From assembly GCA_003952965.2 (NCBI GenBank), contig CM025852.1, positions 15,174,901 through 15,238,900 of the forward strand: DNA of 64,000 nt, given 5' to 3'. The notes below the pieces were generated by a model. The model was not told where the DNA came from. It saw only the letters and a list, made by a program, of their open reading frames with translations, and did not search any database. The stretch's first letter is position 1; each line of letters starts with the position of its first letter. The position numbers and the translations under genes are program-made. Source of the stretch: Morella rubra. Taxonomy: Eukaryota; Streptophyta; Magnoliopsida; Fagales; Myricaceae. Positions 19,513-31,795 of the stretch are shown here, in pieces.

Positions 19513-22500
19513 ATGACTTTTAATCCTTTGGCTAGGATTCTGGATGACAATCGGTTGACAGGACCGAATTATATTGATTGGAAGAGAAATCTTATGATTG
19601 TTCTCTCAGCCGATAAGATCGGTTATGTTCTCACCTCTGAGACACCTGAGCTTGCCCTGAACAATGCCACTGAGGAAGAAAAGAAAGTCTTTAACAAGTG
19701 GCATGATGATGATAATATGGCAAAGTGCTATATTATGGCCTCAATCTCAAATATTTTGCAGAAAGATTGTGAGGGCATAGCTACAGCTGCAGCGCTATGT
19801 TGCATCTCCAAGAAATGTTTGGAGAGCAGAGCAGATCTGCTAGGCAGACTGCTATGAAGAATCTGATGTCCACCAAAATGGTGGAAGGGAGCCCAGTTCG
19901 GGAACATGTCTTGAAGATGATTTCTTTCATCAACGAACTGGACTTTTTGGGAGCTGAGATGGATGGTGACACAAAAGTTGATGCCATTCTTTCATCTCTG
20001 CCTGATTCTTTTAATCAGTTTGTCCTTAATTACAATATGAACAAGATGAGTGTGACATTGTCAGAGCTGCTCAATATGTTGCAGTCAGCTCAAGATCTCA
20101 TCAAGAAGGACAAACCTACTGTGATGGTCACAGAGAAATCTAATGCCTCTATGAAACTGAAACCCAAGTTTAAGAACTTCAAGAAAAATAATAAGGGGTA
20201 TCAGGCAGCTAAGAATGTTCAAGGTGAACAAAGAAACAAAGGAGGTGACAAGAACAAAGGCAAAGGAAATTGTTTCCATTGCGGCAAGCCCGGTCACTGG
20301 AAGAGAAACTGCCGAGTTTACTTAGCTTCTCTTAAAAAGGGCAAACCTTCTGAAGGTATATCTGATATGCTTGTAATTGAATTGAATTTAATGGATGGTC
20401 CGTTTAATTCATGGTGTGTGGATTCTGGTTCTACATCTCACATCTGCAATATGTTGCAGGGGTTCAAGGAGACCAGAAGGCTCCATGAAGGGGAGCTGAT
20501 CCTTAAGATGGGGACGGGTGCAACTGTTGCAGCGACCGCCATCGGAGTTTTTAGTTTAGAATTATCTAATAATAGAATTTTGATTCTAGAAGACTGTCTT
20601 TATGTTCCAGAAGTTCGTAGAAATTTGATTTCTGTTTCAAAACTTGCTTTATCTGGATATTCATTTCTTTTCAATTCCAAGCTTGTTATTAAATTTCAAA
20701 ATAAATTTGTTGCTTCTGGAATTATTTATGATGGTCTTTATCTTTTGAATGTTGATAATTCTTTGAATAATATTGAGAATGATGATTCCAGTGTGTTATC
20801 CCTTAAGAGGAAAAGGGATGTTAATCCAACTTACTTGTGGCATCTAAAACTTGGTCATGCCAATATTGATAGGATCAATAGATTGGTAAGGGATGGGCCA
20901 TTGCAATTTCTGAAAATTGAGCCCTATCCAATCTGTGAGCCCTGCTTACAAGGAAAGATGACCAAAAGTCCTTTTACAGGAAAAGGAATTAGAGCCACAG
21001 AAGTATTAGGATTAATACATACTGATGTTTGTGGTCCCTTCAACCATATGGCAAGAGGAGGTTTCTCTTATTTCATTACTTTCATTGATGATTATTCCAG
21101 GTATGGTTATCTATACCTGATGAAGCATAAATCGGAATCCTTTGAAAAGTTCAAGGAATTCCACAATGAAGTTGAGAAACAGATTGGAAAGTCCATTAAA
21201 ATGATTCGCTCCGATAGGGGAGGCGAATACCTCTTGGATGATTTTAAAGTTTATCTTAAAGATCATGGAATCATATCTCAACTCACACCACCAGGCACAC
21301 CACAGCACAATGGTGTTGCAGAAAGAAGGAATAGAACCCTATTGGATATGGTTCGTTCCATGATGAGCATATCTGAGTTGCCCATATCATTTTGGGGACA
21401 TGCTTTGGAGACCGCTGTTTACTTGTTAAACAGGATCCCTACAAAATCAGTTCCTAATACCCCATATGAGTTATGGACTGGCAAGAAGCCAAGCCTAAAT
21501 CATATTAAGATATGGGGTTGTCCAGCTCATGTTAAAAGGTTTAATGTGGATAAGCTGGGATCAAGGACTGATAGGTGCCTATTTGTAGGCTATCCCAAAA
21601 TGACTACTGGTTTCTACTTCTATAATCCAAATGAAAACAAAGTGTTTGTTAGCAGGAATGCTACTTTTCTTGAAGAGGATTATAGTTTGAATGAAACTGA
21701 GAGTAGAGTTGCTCTTGATGAGCAAAAAGATAGTACAGTGACTGAGCAGAATGAGAATAATGATGATCAAGTGATTATTCCCACTGATCAAACTGAACCT
21801 GTTGAGACACAGGAGCCTCGTCGTAGTAAAAGGATTATAAGACCTCCAGTAAAATTCAGTTTGTTAAATGAGATTTATCAAATGGATTCTGAGGGACTGG
21901 AGATTGATCCTTGTGATTATACAGAGGCTGTGAAAGACAAAGATGCTAAGCATTGGCATGTGGCCATGGAATCAGAGATGGACTCCATGTATTCCAACAA
22001 GGTATGGACCTTGGTAGACAAACCAGAAGGCATTAAGCCTATAGGTTGCAAATGGGTCTACAAAAGGAAACTTGGACCAACAGGAAAGGTAGAGACCTTT
22101 AAAGCTAGGCTGGTAGCGAAAGGGTATACTCAAAAGGCTGGTATTGATTATGAGGAAACCTTTTCACCAGTAGCTATGCTAAAGTCCATAAGGATTCTGT
22201 TGGCAATTGCAGCATACTATGATTATGAGATATGGCAGATGGATGTGAAAACCGCATTCTTGAATGGGTACATCCATGAAGAAATTTATATGGACCAGCC
22301 AGAAGGTTTCATATCTCAGGAAAATGAATCAAAAGTGTGCAAGTTGGAGAAATCCATTTATGGCCTAAAACATTGTTGTTGGAACATTCAATCAAAATGT
22401 TTGGTTTCTCACAAAACATGGATGAACCTTGTGTCTACAAGAAGGTTAGTGGGAGTGCTATCACCTTTTTGGTTCTTTATGTAGATGACATACTACTCAT

Positions 22501-23461
22501 TGGGAATGATGTAGGGGCTTTGTCATCTGTGAAAATGTGGTTGTCTAACCAATTTTCAATGAAAGACCTTGGGAAGCATCCTACATACTCGGGATCAAAG
22601 TGTTTAGAGACCGAAAGAAGAGATTATTGGGTCTCTCACAGGTCAATTATATTGACAGGATATTGGCTAGATTTAGCATGGTAAATTCCAAGAAAGGGTT
22701 TCTACCCTTTAGACATGGAATTCATCTCTCTAAGCAGATGTGTCCAAAAACACCTGAAGAAAGAGAGAAGATGAGTAACTGCCATTATGCTTCGGCTGTA
22801 GGGAGTCTCATGTATGCTATGCTTTGTACTAGACCTGATATCAGTCACGCAGTTAGCGTTGTGAGTAGATACCAATCCAATCCAGGTCCAGAACATTGGT
22901 CAGCAGTAAAACATATCCTCAGGTATTTGAGAAATACAAAACACTATTTCTTAGTGTATGGTAGTGAGGATCTGACTGTCCAGGGATATACAGATTCGAT
23001 TTTCAATCAGACATTGATGATAGAAGATCAACATCCGGTTTGTGTTCCTTCTTGGCAAAGGAGCATTCAGTTGGAGAAGTTTCAAGCAAAGTACTACTGC
23101 TGATTCTACAACTGAGGCAGAATATGTTGCTGCAAGTGAAGCTGCAAAGGAAGCTGTGTGGATTCGCAAGTTCATTCAAGAACTTGAAGTTGTCCCTTCG
23201 ATTGAGGCGCCTATTTCCTTATACTGCGATAACAATGGTGCAATTGCACAGGCAGTGGAACCAAGGTCTCATCAAAGGACGAAGCACATAGAACGTCGTT
23301 TTCACCTAATACGTGATATCATATCAAGAGGTGATATCACAATGGTGAAGGTTGCATCAGCTGATAATTTAGCTGATCCATTTACAAAGCCTTTATCTCA
23401 GAAAGTGTTTGAGAAACATATTAAGGATATGGGTTTGAGATATATGTATGATTGGGTTTGA
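19513..23461 (+). pseudogene. Copia gag-pol polyprotein, several frameshifts
   Basis: Translation starts at ATG 19513 (MTFNPLARILDDNRLTGPNY). The gag domain is broken by an indel near 19795. The long frame to 22484 carries a CCHC knuckle ([14 protein letters not shown], about 20271-20312), protease [13 protein letters not shown]-pre-integrase [10 protein letters not shown], integrase ([37 protein letters not shown]), and the RT start through [15 protein letters not shown] deletion near 22375 shifts to the frame with intact [12 protein letters not shown]; further shifts at about 22590 and 22990-23040 lead to RNase H (TEAEYVAASEA, LYCDNNGAIAQ) and LADPFTKPLS. The stop is at 23461. The catalytic residues survive, but the single reading frame does not. 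Confidence 0.93.
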
Positions 23462-24225
23462 CGTTTTATTTTTCCTTTATTATTTGATAATAAAAGTTTA
23501 TTTGTTTTTCACATATATTATTGTTGTTATGGGTTTATACGTAACATGAGATGTTATGTATGTAAATTTGTTCAGGCAACATTGTAGAAAAATCATGCTA
23601 GAGATTAATGAATCAAAGGCAGGGAATAATGATTTTTCAGTTCCTTGTAAGCCTGAAATTGTTCTAGACTTTTGTGTCATAAAGTCTACACTTGTTGTGC
23701 GGAGAATGATTGATTCCATCATTGAGGTATGACCTTAAGCAGACAAGTGGTGTCATGTAATAAGTACATACACTGAACAGGATCCGATAAGAACACCTTT
23801 TGGAATGATCACTGTCAGGTTAAAGGTTGTTCTATCACAATTCGGTATTGTCCTTAGACCTGAGAGGTTTGTATTTATTCATGTATTATGTACACATACT
23901 TTGACGTTGTCAACCGGTGATGTCCATTCAGGACTATATACGGACATGTTGGGTTGTGTGCGTGATGGATGAGTTGTATGAATGCTCAACAAGGAATCCA
24001 CCAGTCTCTTGGAGAGACAGTATATTCAGTTAATGTTCATATAAGAGTTGGACCAAAAGAAATCCGGCCGGATGTGTTTTACAAAACTATTTTTGAATAC
24101 ATAAAAGTATATTATATATTTTCAAAATTGTTTTATGGTCCAACTGAGTTGTGAACTAAGAAATCAAGGTTTACATGAGATAGGGACGTGACGGTGATAT
24201 TTGGTTCTGAGGGCAAGTGGGAGAT
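23462..24225 (+). other. 3' internal non-coding region homologous to U3 of related LTRs, with PPT
   Basis: This stretch between pol and the 3' LTR aligns with the first about 720 bp of the solo LTRs at 54166-55388 and (inverted) 6390-7672; shared blocks include ATTGTAGAAAAATCATGC and GTTCTAGAC. The polypurine tract AAGTGGGAGA lies at 24215-24224, directly before the LTR. Confidence 0.85.
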
Positions 24226-24804
24226 TGTTAGAATTATGTGCCCTCGATAACCAAATAATTAATCCAGTCCTAATATCTCATATGGAATATAGTTTGGTGG
24301 AAGGAATTAATTGTATGTAAAAGGGCATATTTGCAATAATCTCAAATTTCAGGGGTCAATTACAATATGTTGATGGACTTGATTGTAATTAGTAGAAGCC
24401 CTAATTTTATTAGAAGAAGAGTTCTTCAGTTTAATCCTACGGCTGGAATTTGAGATCCCTAAGGATCCTATGTCTCATGCTCTCTCTAGGGTTTCCCAAG
24501 GCCTATAAATATAACTGTTATATTCAAGGGGTTGGCCATCAGAACCTATTAGAGAAATCCCTAAAAGGAGAGAGTGACATAAATCCCTTAGGAGGCAAGA
24601 CATTTGTGTTGCTATTTTATTCTGTTGCTATTCTATTCTGAATCGCTGGAGCTTTGGATTGGATCGTGAAGCGGGTTGAAACTTGTGGATTCCCGAATTA
24701 CTATATCAAGGTAAGTAATCGAATCCGCAATTGCAATTATAATTCTGATAGATGTTTTGTTGAAAACATGTAATTTATTTAGTTTAATTCCGCATAAATT
24801 ATCA
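24226..24804 (+). repeat. 3' LTR of the copia element
   Basis: Same start (TGTTAGAATTATGTGCCC) as the 5' LTR, ending CATAAATTATCA. It is 10 bp longer, mainly from a short duplication of the TTCTGTTGCTATT type near 24620. Confidence 0.95.
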
Positions 24805-25504
24805 ATTGTTTGTGTATTTCCACCTGACGGCATTTTGTTTGCTTGTCGTATTTGAAGTGTGCGAACATTATATACAACTAGGTAACGAACGTGTTTTTCG
24901 TCATTGAATATAAGTGCGCACGTAAAAAAAACCTCGTTCCTAGATTTTCATTTTCTTACAAATCGAAAGCCTGTCACTCAAGATGACATTCGTATGCAAC
25001 CAGCGAACATGTGGACGCTCAATAAACTACAGCATGGGAACAGGAACATTCAACGAATCAAAATCTACCAACGAAGATGTCGTTCGCAGGCTATCATGTT
25101 CTGTGCAAAAAGTTTTATAAATATAAGCGTGGGAACAACAATAAAATCTGTGCACGATTTTCACATAGAGTCGTGTGCATGGTTCCACATGTGTGTGCAA
25201 AGATTTTGTCATATACACCGAGTGTGAACGTTTATTGATGTAGTGAGACATATCTTTATATATATTAATATTTATAATTTTATTTAATTATGCATTTAAA
25301 AATAAAATTGCACATGATACTCAAATCATTATATTTCAATATCATAATAATGAAAAATTGTCTACAAATATTTAATCATCATAATAAAAAAAAGAAAAAG
25401 ATACACTTTGCACCCCATCTTTTAATTTCGTAGCATTGAGCCCATGAACTTTTCAAATTCATCAATTTGCAACCCATAGCCAAATTAGCTGAAAAGTCTA
25501 TTTT
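24805..25504. other. Spacer with possible CACTA-type end
   Basis: 24810-25245 is rich in GCGAAC/GTGTGCA-like motifs and ends TTGATGTAGTG at 25235-25245, which could be the right terminus of a decayed CACTA-like element. Around 25405-25480 a segment with ACACTTTGCACCCC resembles one arm of the foldback MITE at 61783-62020. No coding capacity was found. Confidence 0.35.
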
Positions 25505-26374
25505 TAGTGACAAAATGCTATTTTCGTCACTGAAAATGGACTTTTTGTGATGAAAAAATATTTTCATCACTGAAGGTCTTATGTGTGACGGAATAAAATT
25601 TTCGTCAATAAAAGTTAATTTTTTTTGTGACGAAACACTCCGTCATTAAATGCAAAGCATTTTGGTAATGAAATTACGTCGTCACAACAACCTATCGATC
25701 GGTTACCAATAAACATGTGGCTTTGCTAAGCGATCGATTGTATAACACCACTGATCGATCGGTCAGTGTAACCGTCATGAAATGTGAAGCATTGATCAAT
25801 TAGTAAGCGTAACCATCAATGTAACGAAGCACCAATCGATCGTAATATACTACCAATCGATCAGTGTCGCAACGAATGGAGGTGTGCCACATGTTAGCCA
25901 CGTGTTACGTAAGAATGATCGATCGATCGTGAGCGTAACAATCACTTTTTTGAATCGTCGTTCAATCGTTGAGATAGCAATCGATCATTGTTTCAACGAA
26001 TGGTAGAATGCCACATGTTGAAAAAATAAGCGATCGATTGGTGGGAGGGATTATATGAAACTGTCGAAGTCATTTTTACCGGTTATCTTTCCACAAATCC
26101 TCTCATTTTTCAACGAGCCATTTCCTGCTACATTGTCCTCCAAAGTGCGTGGAATCTTTCCCCGTTGTCATCTACATCAAAGGTATATAGTTATGTTTTT
26201 TTTAAGTGATTTTAAATTCGTTTTTAGTTTAGTTTTTTTAATTTGTTTTATAATCCATTTAGGTCTGTAAAATGTATTTATTTTAGTGTTAGTGTATGTT
26301 TTAGGATTATTTTGGGGTGATTTGGGCGTGTTTTAAGTTAATATAGAAACTCGGTGCTTTTTTTTTCCATCGTT
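25505..26374 (+). mobile_element. CACTA left-end region with CGATCGAT subterminal array (truncated element)
   Basis: 25505-25660 has alternating GTGACGAAA/TTTCGTCAC motifs matching, in inverse, the right end at 44940-45132. 25690-26045 carries about ten CGATCGAT-type palindromes (one reads ATGATCGATCGATCG). Downstream, 26080-26375 looks like an untranslated first exon followed by a GTATAT donor and an AT-rich intron, similar in layout to 33640-33960. The element is cut at about 26375 by a gypsy LTR fragment. The exact left terminus was not found. Confidence 0.6.
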
Positions 26375-26811
26375 CCCACATACAACAGAGCGGCTAGGAT
26401 GCCAACACATGTGGTACAGATCCTCCTGTGCACAGTACGGTCATGTCTTCAAAGTACAAGTTAAGTATGCATGTTTCATGTCTCATATCAATGCCTATAC
26501 ATATCATACATGATATGCCATACCTTAACCATACCTTAACCCTCAAGACTTTTTCCTCCTCTTTCTCCCACTTCACTTCACTCTTGCTCTCAAGCTTTAA
26601 CTCGCAAATTTTGGATTGAATCGTGTACTCTACAATGGCCGGATTCCACCCCTATTTATAGGAAAACAAGCCAGTTACATTCTGACACGTACCCGCCTAG
26701 CCTAGCCAGCCTTGGTGAGTCAAAAGGCTATGTCCACCTCGCATCAACACCTAGCAACCTACAACAGTTGCAAGGCAAGGCTATGGGCGAATTTACCTAA
26801 GTAGTTATGAT

Positions 26812-28109
26812 TGTTAATCAAGGATTAAGACAGCCTAAGGGGGGGTGAATTGGGTTTCCAAGCTTTTTCGCTTTTAACCCTCAAAATCGTGTTTGCAAAG
26901 TAAAGCATAATTTAGCACATGTACTTAATCAAGTATTGATGCGACAAATAAATAAGTGCTAAATGTAAAGAGTGGGTTAGAGAAGCAAACACGAGATTTT
27001 TAGGTGGTTCGGCAAACCTGCCTACATCCACCCCTCAAGCTCCTTTACCAAGCCTTGAGGTTTTCTCACTATCTTCCAAATAGTGTACACTCTAGCTTCC
27101 GGGTGCTAGAGAACCTTACAACTGCTTTTTTCGGGCTTAACACTCACAACCCAAGTATTTTCGGGCTCACCACTCAGAACCCAACCAAGCTTAAGATATA
27201 CCTCTCTAAGCTTCTTCTTTAGTGAACAACCTCACTAAAGGAATCACCTCTTTTGGATAGAAGATACAAGAATAAACTCTCTCAAAGAGTGGATAAGAAA
27301 ATGAAAGCTCTATCTTTTTTGATTCACACAATGACAAGGATATGAAAGTGTAATTTGTGTGAATGATATGAGAAATACGAAATAGAAGGTTTAAGATATT
27401 TCTCAAGCTATAAAAATGATATGTGGTCGTTCTCTCTTTTTTGAGACATTAGGAAGGTCTTTATATAGGCCACATATAAAAACTGGTCGTTTCTAGCGGT
27501 TGGAGGTCGATTTGACAATTTTACCGTTGTACGATCGACCACTTCATTAGCCATTGCCCAACGGTCAAAAAATTTGAATGCTATCAAATTGTTGCATGCG
27601 CCCCATCATCCACAAATAAATCATTTTCATCATCCGCTATAGCCGGTCAACCACTTTATATAGAGATCGATCTACTTCATATAGCGGTCGAATGCTTTAT
27701 GTAGAGGACGATCCGCTATAATTAAAAAGCCTATTTTTGACATTTTGAAATCCCAATTTCAAAAACCAACTTCCCAAAAGTATAACCAAGGCTTGAGAGT
27801 TTATATAGGATGATTTGAAAACATTTAAAAGCGCATTTTGGTTGTCAAACTTGTGATAAAAAGATTATGCACGGTTTGAAAAATATGCAAGTGTGTGATT
27901 CAAATCCTTGTCAAAAGTGAAACTAAGAGTTACAAGGTTATACCCTAAGGTCTTGAATCTTCACTTTTGAGCTCCTTGCATCTTCTTGATCTTCAATCTT
28001 CTTGTCTTTGGCTCTTTGATAAAAATGTCTTTGTCTTTGAAGATGTCCATTTTATAAACTTATCCATTTATTGAAATCATCAAAATATCGATTGTGAACA
28101 AAAGCAACA
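26812..28109 (-). repeat. 3' LTR of the gag-only element
   Basis: On the plus strand it starts TGTTAATCAAGGATTAAG and ends AAAAGCAACA. It contains the AGGGGGGGTGAATTGGG block near 26839 and a minus-strand TATA box (GGCCTATATAAAG) at about 27459-27471. Confidence 0.9.
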
Positions 28110-28983
28110 ATCTCCCCCTTTTTGATGATGACAATAAATTGATAGTTTTGGGATGACTCCCCTATCTTTTGCAATTGGACAATCATTTGAAACTTGAGAC
28201 AAAGTAGCCATTGGATTCATTAATACAGCAATATTCATAATCCAATTCAAAAGGAGAATATATAGTCATTAAAACTATCAACACATTTCTCCCCTTTGTC
28301 ACATCAAAAAGACAAAGATATAAACTTAGATGGATGCATCACCTAAAATTTGATAAAAATTAAGATATGTGCATGCATTATCCATCAATAGCTTTCCCAA
28401 ACATGCATTTACCAATATCCATCACATGATCAAAGGGAATACAAGCATATTGACATTAAGAAATCTCCCCTTTGTCAATCAAAAAATGAATGCATGGATA
28501 GAACTCAAATAATCATTTTCATCCAAAAGAACAATTTGGGTTTTAAATGACAATCTCATTGAAATGGTATAGAGGATGACTAATGGGGACTCAAGAGTCT
28601 ATCGCTATTACGATAGTAGCCCACCGAGTGGGTTTGTACCAACCTCTTAGCTACCAATGACAATTTAAAGGTCATTCTCAACCAAAAAATTTTAGGCTCA
28701 CAAAAACTCATAAAAGTTCATGATTTTGTAAAAATGTCATTTTAGAGATGTTCTATTTTGATAAATGCAAGAAATATGTCAAAGATGAATACATTTGCAT
28801 TTTTAAGATTAACACATAAGAAATCATCAAGACAATCAACAATTTAGAATATTCTCAATCAAGGATTTAGAAGTTACCAAAGGTTTTCCCCTTAGCATTT
28901 GTCCTCAAATGTCACAAGCCTTCTTGATAGGCAAGTTTCATCCAAGTTCTTTATTGCTATCCTTCTTGAATCCTACAAAAGAA
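28110..28983 (-). other. 3' non-coding tail with repeated polypurine tracts
   Basis: Minus-strand AAGGGGGAGA at 28111-28120 abuts the 3' LTR. Two further near-identical tracts, GACAAAGGGGAGA, lie at 28288-28300 and 28464-28476. Multiple polypurine tracts before the 3' LTR are a described feature of Sireviruses, which supports the lineage call. No open frame of note. Confidence 0.75.
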
Positions 28984-30467
28984 TCAAGAAAATATTTTTG
29001 GTACCCAAGCTTTCTTGGGTCCTTCGGTGTTAGCCTTGGTTCCTTTTGGAACCCATGTCTTCTTGAGAGTCTTGCTCCCAAGTTTCTTCAATGCACAATC
29101 AAAAATTAGATGCCCATCTTTGTTGCAAAAATGGCATGTATGAGTAGGTGCACAAAAAGACTTAGCCTTCACAAAATAATTCTTAAAATATTTTTGGTGA
29201 ATAGAAGGCTTGTAGCCTAAGCCACTTTTGTCAAAGACACATCTTTGACTACCAAGAATCAAATCCAAAGATTTCTTTCCTTGAGTAAACTTCTCAAGGA
29301 TTTTGCTTTGAGAAACTATTTTGTTGTTCAAAGCAACTTTCTCCTTTTCAAATTCTAAAGCTTTTTGTTGGAGTAAATCATTTTCAAGCTTTAGAGTCTC
29401 TCATTTTCTAATAAATCAATTTCTTTTGAGATCAAAATGAGTTTCTTTTTCAAGATGTATATTTTGAACCAAGTTTTTCAAATTGACAAAGAAGTTCATC
29501 AAAGGCATTTTGAAGTTCAATATAAGAAAGTTTAGGTTCATCATCCGAAGAGTATACCTCATCATCATCCTCAAATGCCATGAGGCACATGTTAGCGATT
29601 TCTCCATCTTCTCTTCTTCGGAGGAGCTTTCATCGTTAACATTCTATGATGTCTTTCTTGTATTTGAGGCTTCTCTTTTTTCTTTCTTTCTTTAAGGAAG
29701 TTCTTGAACTTTCTAGTCATCAAGACTATGTCTTCCTCATCATCATCCTCATCTTTGATTATGGAAGATTTGAGAGCGATCCTCATATTCTTCTTACTCT
29801 CATCTTCATTTTCGAGCATTTGGATCTCATGGGTCATGAGGGATCTGAGAAGCTCTTCTAGAGGTAGCTTGGTGAGATCTTTAGCCTCTTGAATTGCAGT
29901 CACCTTTGCTTCCCAAGACTTTGGTAGTGACCTAAGGATTTTTCTCACCAAATCCGAGTTAGTATAAGATTTACCAAGTGCATTCAAAGCATTTATAATG
30001 TTGGTAAATCTAGTATACATGTCACTAATGGATTCCTCCGGTGTCATTTTAAACAACTCATAGTTATGGACAAACATACTTATTTTGGACTCTTTGACTT
30101 GGTTTGTCCCTTCATGAGTAATCTCTAGAGCATGCCAAATTTCCTTAGCATTTGTGTAAGAAGATATTCTATTAAACTCTCATCTATCTAAAGCACAATA
30201 AAGAATATTCATTGCTCTAGCATCTAAAGAGATTTTCTTTTTGTCTAGGTCACTATATTCATTTTCGTTTTTGAGGGTTTCAACCTCTCCAACTTTCTTT
30301 GTGGGAATATGAAGACCATTCAATATGCATAACCAAAAATCATAATCAATAGATTGAAAATAAATTCTCATCCTAGCTTTCCAATATGCATAATCATTAC
30401 CATTAAAGAATGGTGGTCTAAGTGTGGAAAGCCCTTCAACTTGAGTGTTGAAGCTTAAGGTTGCCAT
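28984..30467 (-). pseudogene. Sirevirus-type gag with zinc knuckle
   Basis: It starts at 30467 (MATLSFNTQVEGLSTLRPPF; then YWKARMRIYFQ). The UBN2 domain follows in the frame 30077-29592 (RFTNIINALNALGKSYTNSD, KILRSLPKSWEAKVTAIQEA), then an acidic/lysine-rich linker, a coiled-coil-like stretch and, at 29331-28984, a CCHC knuckle CHFCNKDGHLIFDC with a TWVPKGT/AWVPK tail. Stops near 30180 and shifts near 29595 and 29405 break it into four frames. It would be the capsid protein. The following pol region is entirely absent. Confidence 0.87.
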
Positions 30468-30520
30468 TCTAACTCAAGATTTTTAAATCTTGTATAACGA
30501 GCACCAAGCTCTATACCAAT

Positions 30521-31795
30521 TGTTAATCTAAGGATTAAGGCAACCCAAGAGGGGGGTGAATTGGGTTTCCAAATTTTTTCACTTTTAACCCCCAAAATCG
30601 TGTTTGCAAAGTAAAGAATAATTTAGCATAAGTAATTAAGCAAGTATTGATGCGATAAATAAATAAGTGCTAAATGTAAAGAGTAAGGTTAGAGAAGCAA
30701 ACATGAGATTTTTAGTGGTTCGGCAAACCTGCCTACATCCACCCCTCAAGCTCCTTTACCGAGCCTTGAGGTTTTCCCACTATCTTCCAAATAGTGTACA
30801 CTCTAGCTTCCGGGTGCTAGAGAACCTTACAAGTGCTTTTCCGGGCTCAACACTCACAACCCAAGTGATTTTTAGGCTCACCACTCACAACCAAAAGCTT
30901 GAGATATACCCTCTCTAAGCTTCTTCTTTAGTGAACAACCTCACTAAAGGAATCACTTCTTTTGGATAGGAAGATACAAGAAAAACTCTCTCAAAGAGTG
31001 GATAAGAAAATAGAAAGCTCTATCTCTTTGATTCACACAATGACAAGGATGTGAAAGTGTAATTTGTGTGAATGATATGAGAAATATGAATAAGAAGGTT
31101 TAAGATCTTTCCCAAGCTATAGAAATGATATGTGGTTGTTCTCTCTTTTTTTCAAGTCGTTAGGAAGGTCTTTATATAGGCCACATAAAAACTAGTCGTT
31201 TCTAGCCGTTGAGGGTCGATTTGACAATTTTACCGTTATACCAGTCACTTCAACTAGCCGTTGACCAACTGTCGTAAAATTTTAATGCTGCAAAATTTTT
31301 GCCCTACGCAACCTGTCATCCACTATAAATCATTTTCATCATCTGCTACAGCCGATCGACCACTTCATGTAGATGTCGATCCGCTTCATATAGCAGTCAA
31401 CAACTTCATAGACTGATTCACACCGTTGTTGACATTTTTGAAATCCCAATTTCAAAAACCAACTTCCCAAAAGTATAACCAAGGCTTGGGTGTTTATATA
31501 GGAATGATTTGAAAATATTAAATTCACTGTCAAACTTGTGATAAGAAGATTATGCACGGTTTGAAAAATATGCAAGTGTGTGATTCAAATCCTTGTCAAA
31601 AGTGAAACTAAGAGTTACAAGGTTATACCCTAGGTCTTGAATCTTCACTTTTGAGCTCCTTGCATCTTCTTGATCTTCAATCTTCCTGCCTTTGGCTCTT
31701 TGATAAAAATGTCTTTGTCTTTGAAGATGTCCATTTGGTAAACTTAATCCATTTATTGAAATCATCAAAATATCGATTGTGAACAAAAGCCAACA
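30521..31795 (-). repeat. 5' LTR of the gag-only element and its primer site
   Basis: Homologous over its length to 26812-28109. On the minus strand the LTR end ...TTAGATTAACA is followed at once by ATTGGTATAGAGCTTGGTGC (30501-30520), a recognisable Met-tRNA-type primer site. Several small deletions relative to the other LTR indicate considerable age. Confidence 0.9.

Larger units (their letters stand above)
17715..24804 (+). mobile_element. Full-length Ty1/copia retrotransposon (frameshifted)
   Basis: Two direct LTRs (17715-18283 and 24226-24804) bracket a primer-binding site, a GC-rich leader, gag-pol and a polypurine tract in canonical order. The flanks ACTGT (17710-17714) and ATTGT (24805-24809) form a 5-bp target-site duplication with one transition. 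The LTRs differ by only a handful of substitutions and small indels, so insertion is fairly recent; even so, gag-pol has at least four frameshifts. The copia order (protease, integrase, RT, RNase H) is clear. Confidence 0.95.
26812..31795 (-). mobile_element. Gag-only Sirevirus-type copia retrotransposon
   Basis: Direct repeats 26812-28109 and 30521-31795 are LTRs. On the minus strand the order is 5' LTR (30521-31795), primer site (30502-30520), gag (30467-28984), non-coding tail with polypurine tracts, 3' LTR (26812-28109). There is no protease, integrase or RT, so it depends on a helper element. The flanks are ATGAT (26807-26811) and ATGGC (31796-31800), a 5-bp duplication with two transitions at best. 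It is nested in an older gypsy LTR. Confidence 0.88.

Noticed and set aside
24810..25245. A complete CACTA-like element ending TTGATGTAGTG
   Set aside because: No matching left terminus was found, so only a possible end is noted.
25690..26045. CRISPR-like spaced repeats (CGATCGAT array)
   Set aside because: Short palindromes with irregular spacing at a CACTA end in plant DNA; not direct repeats with uniform spacers.
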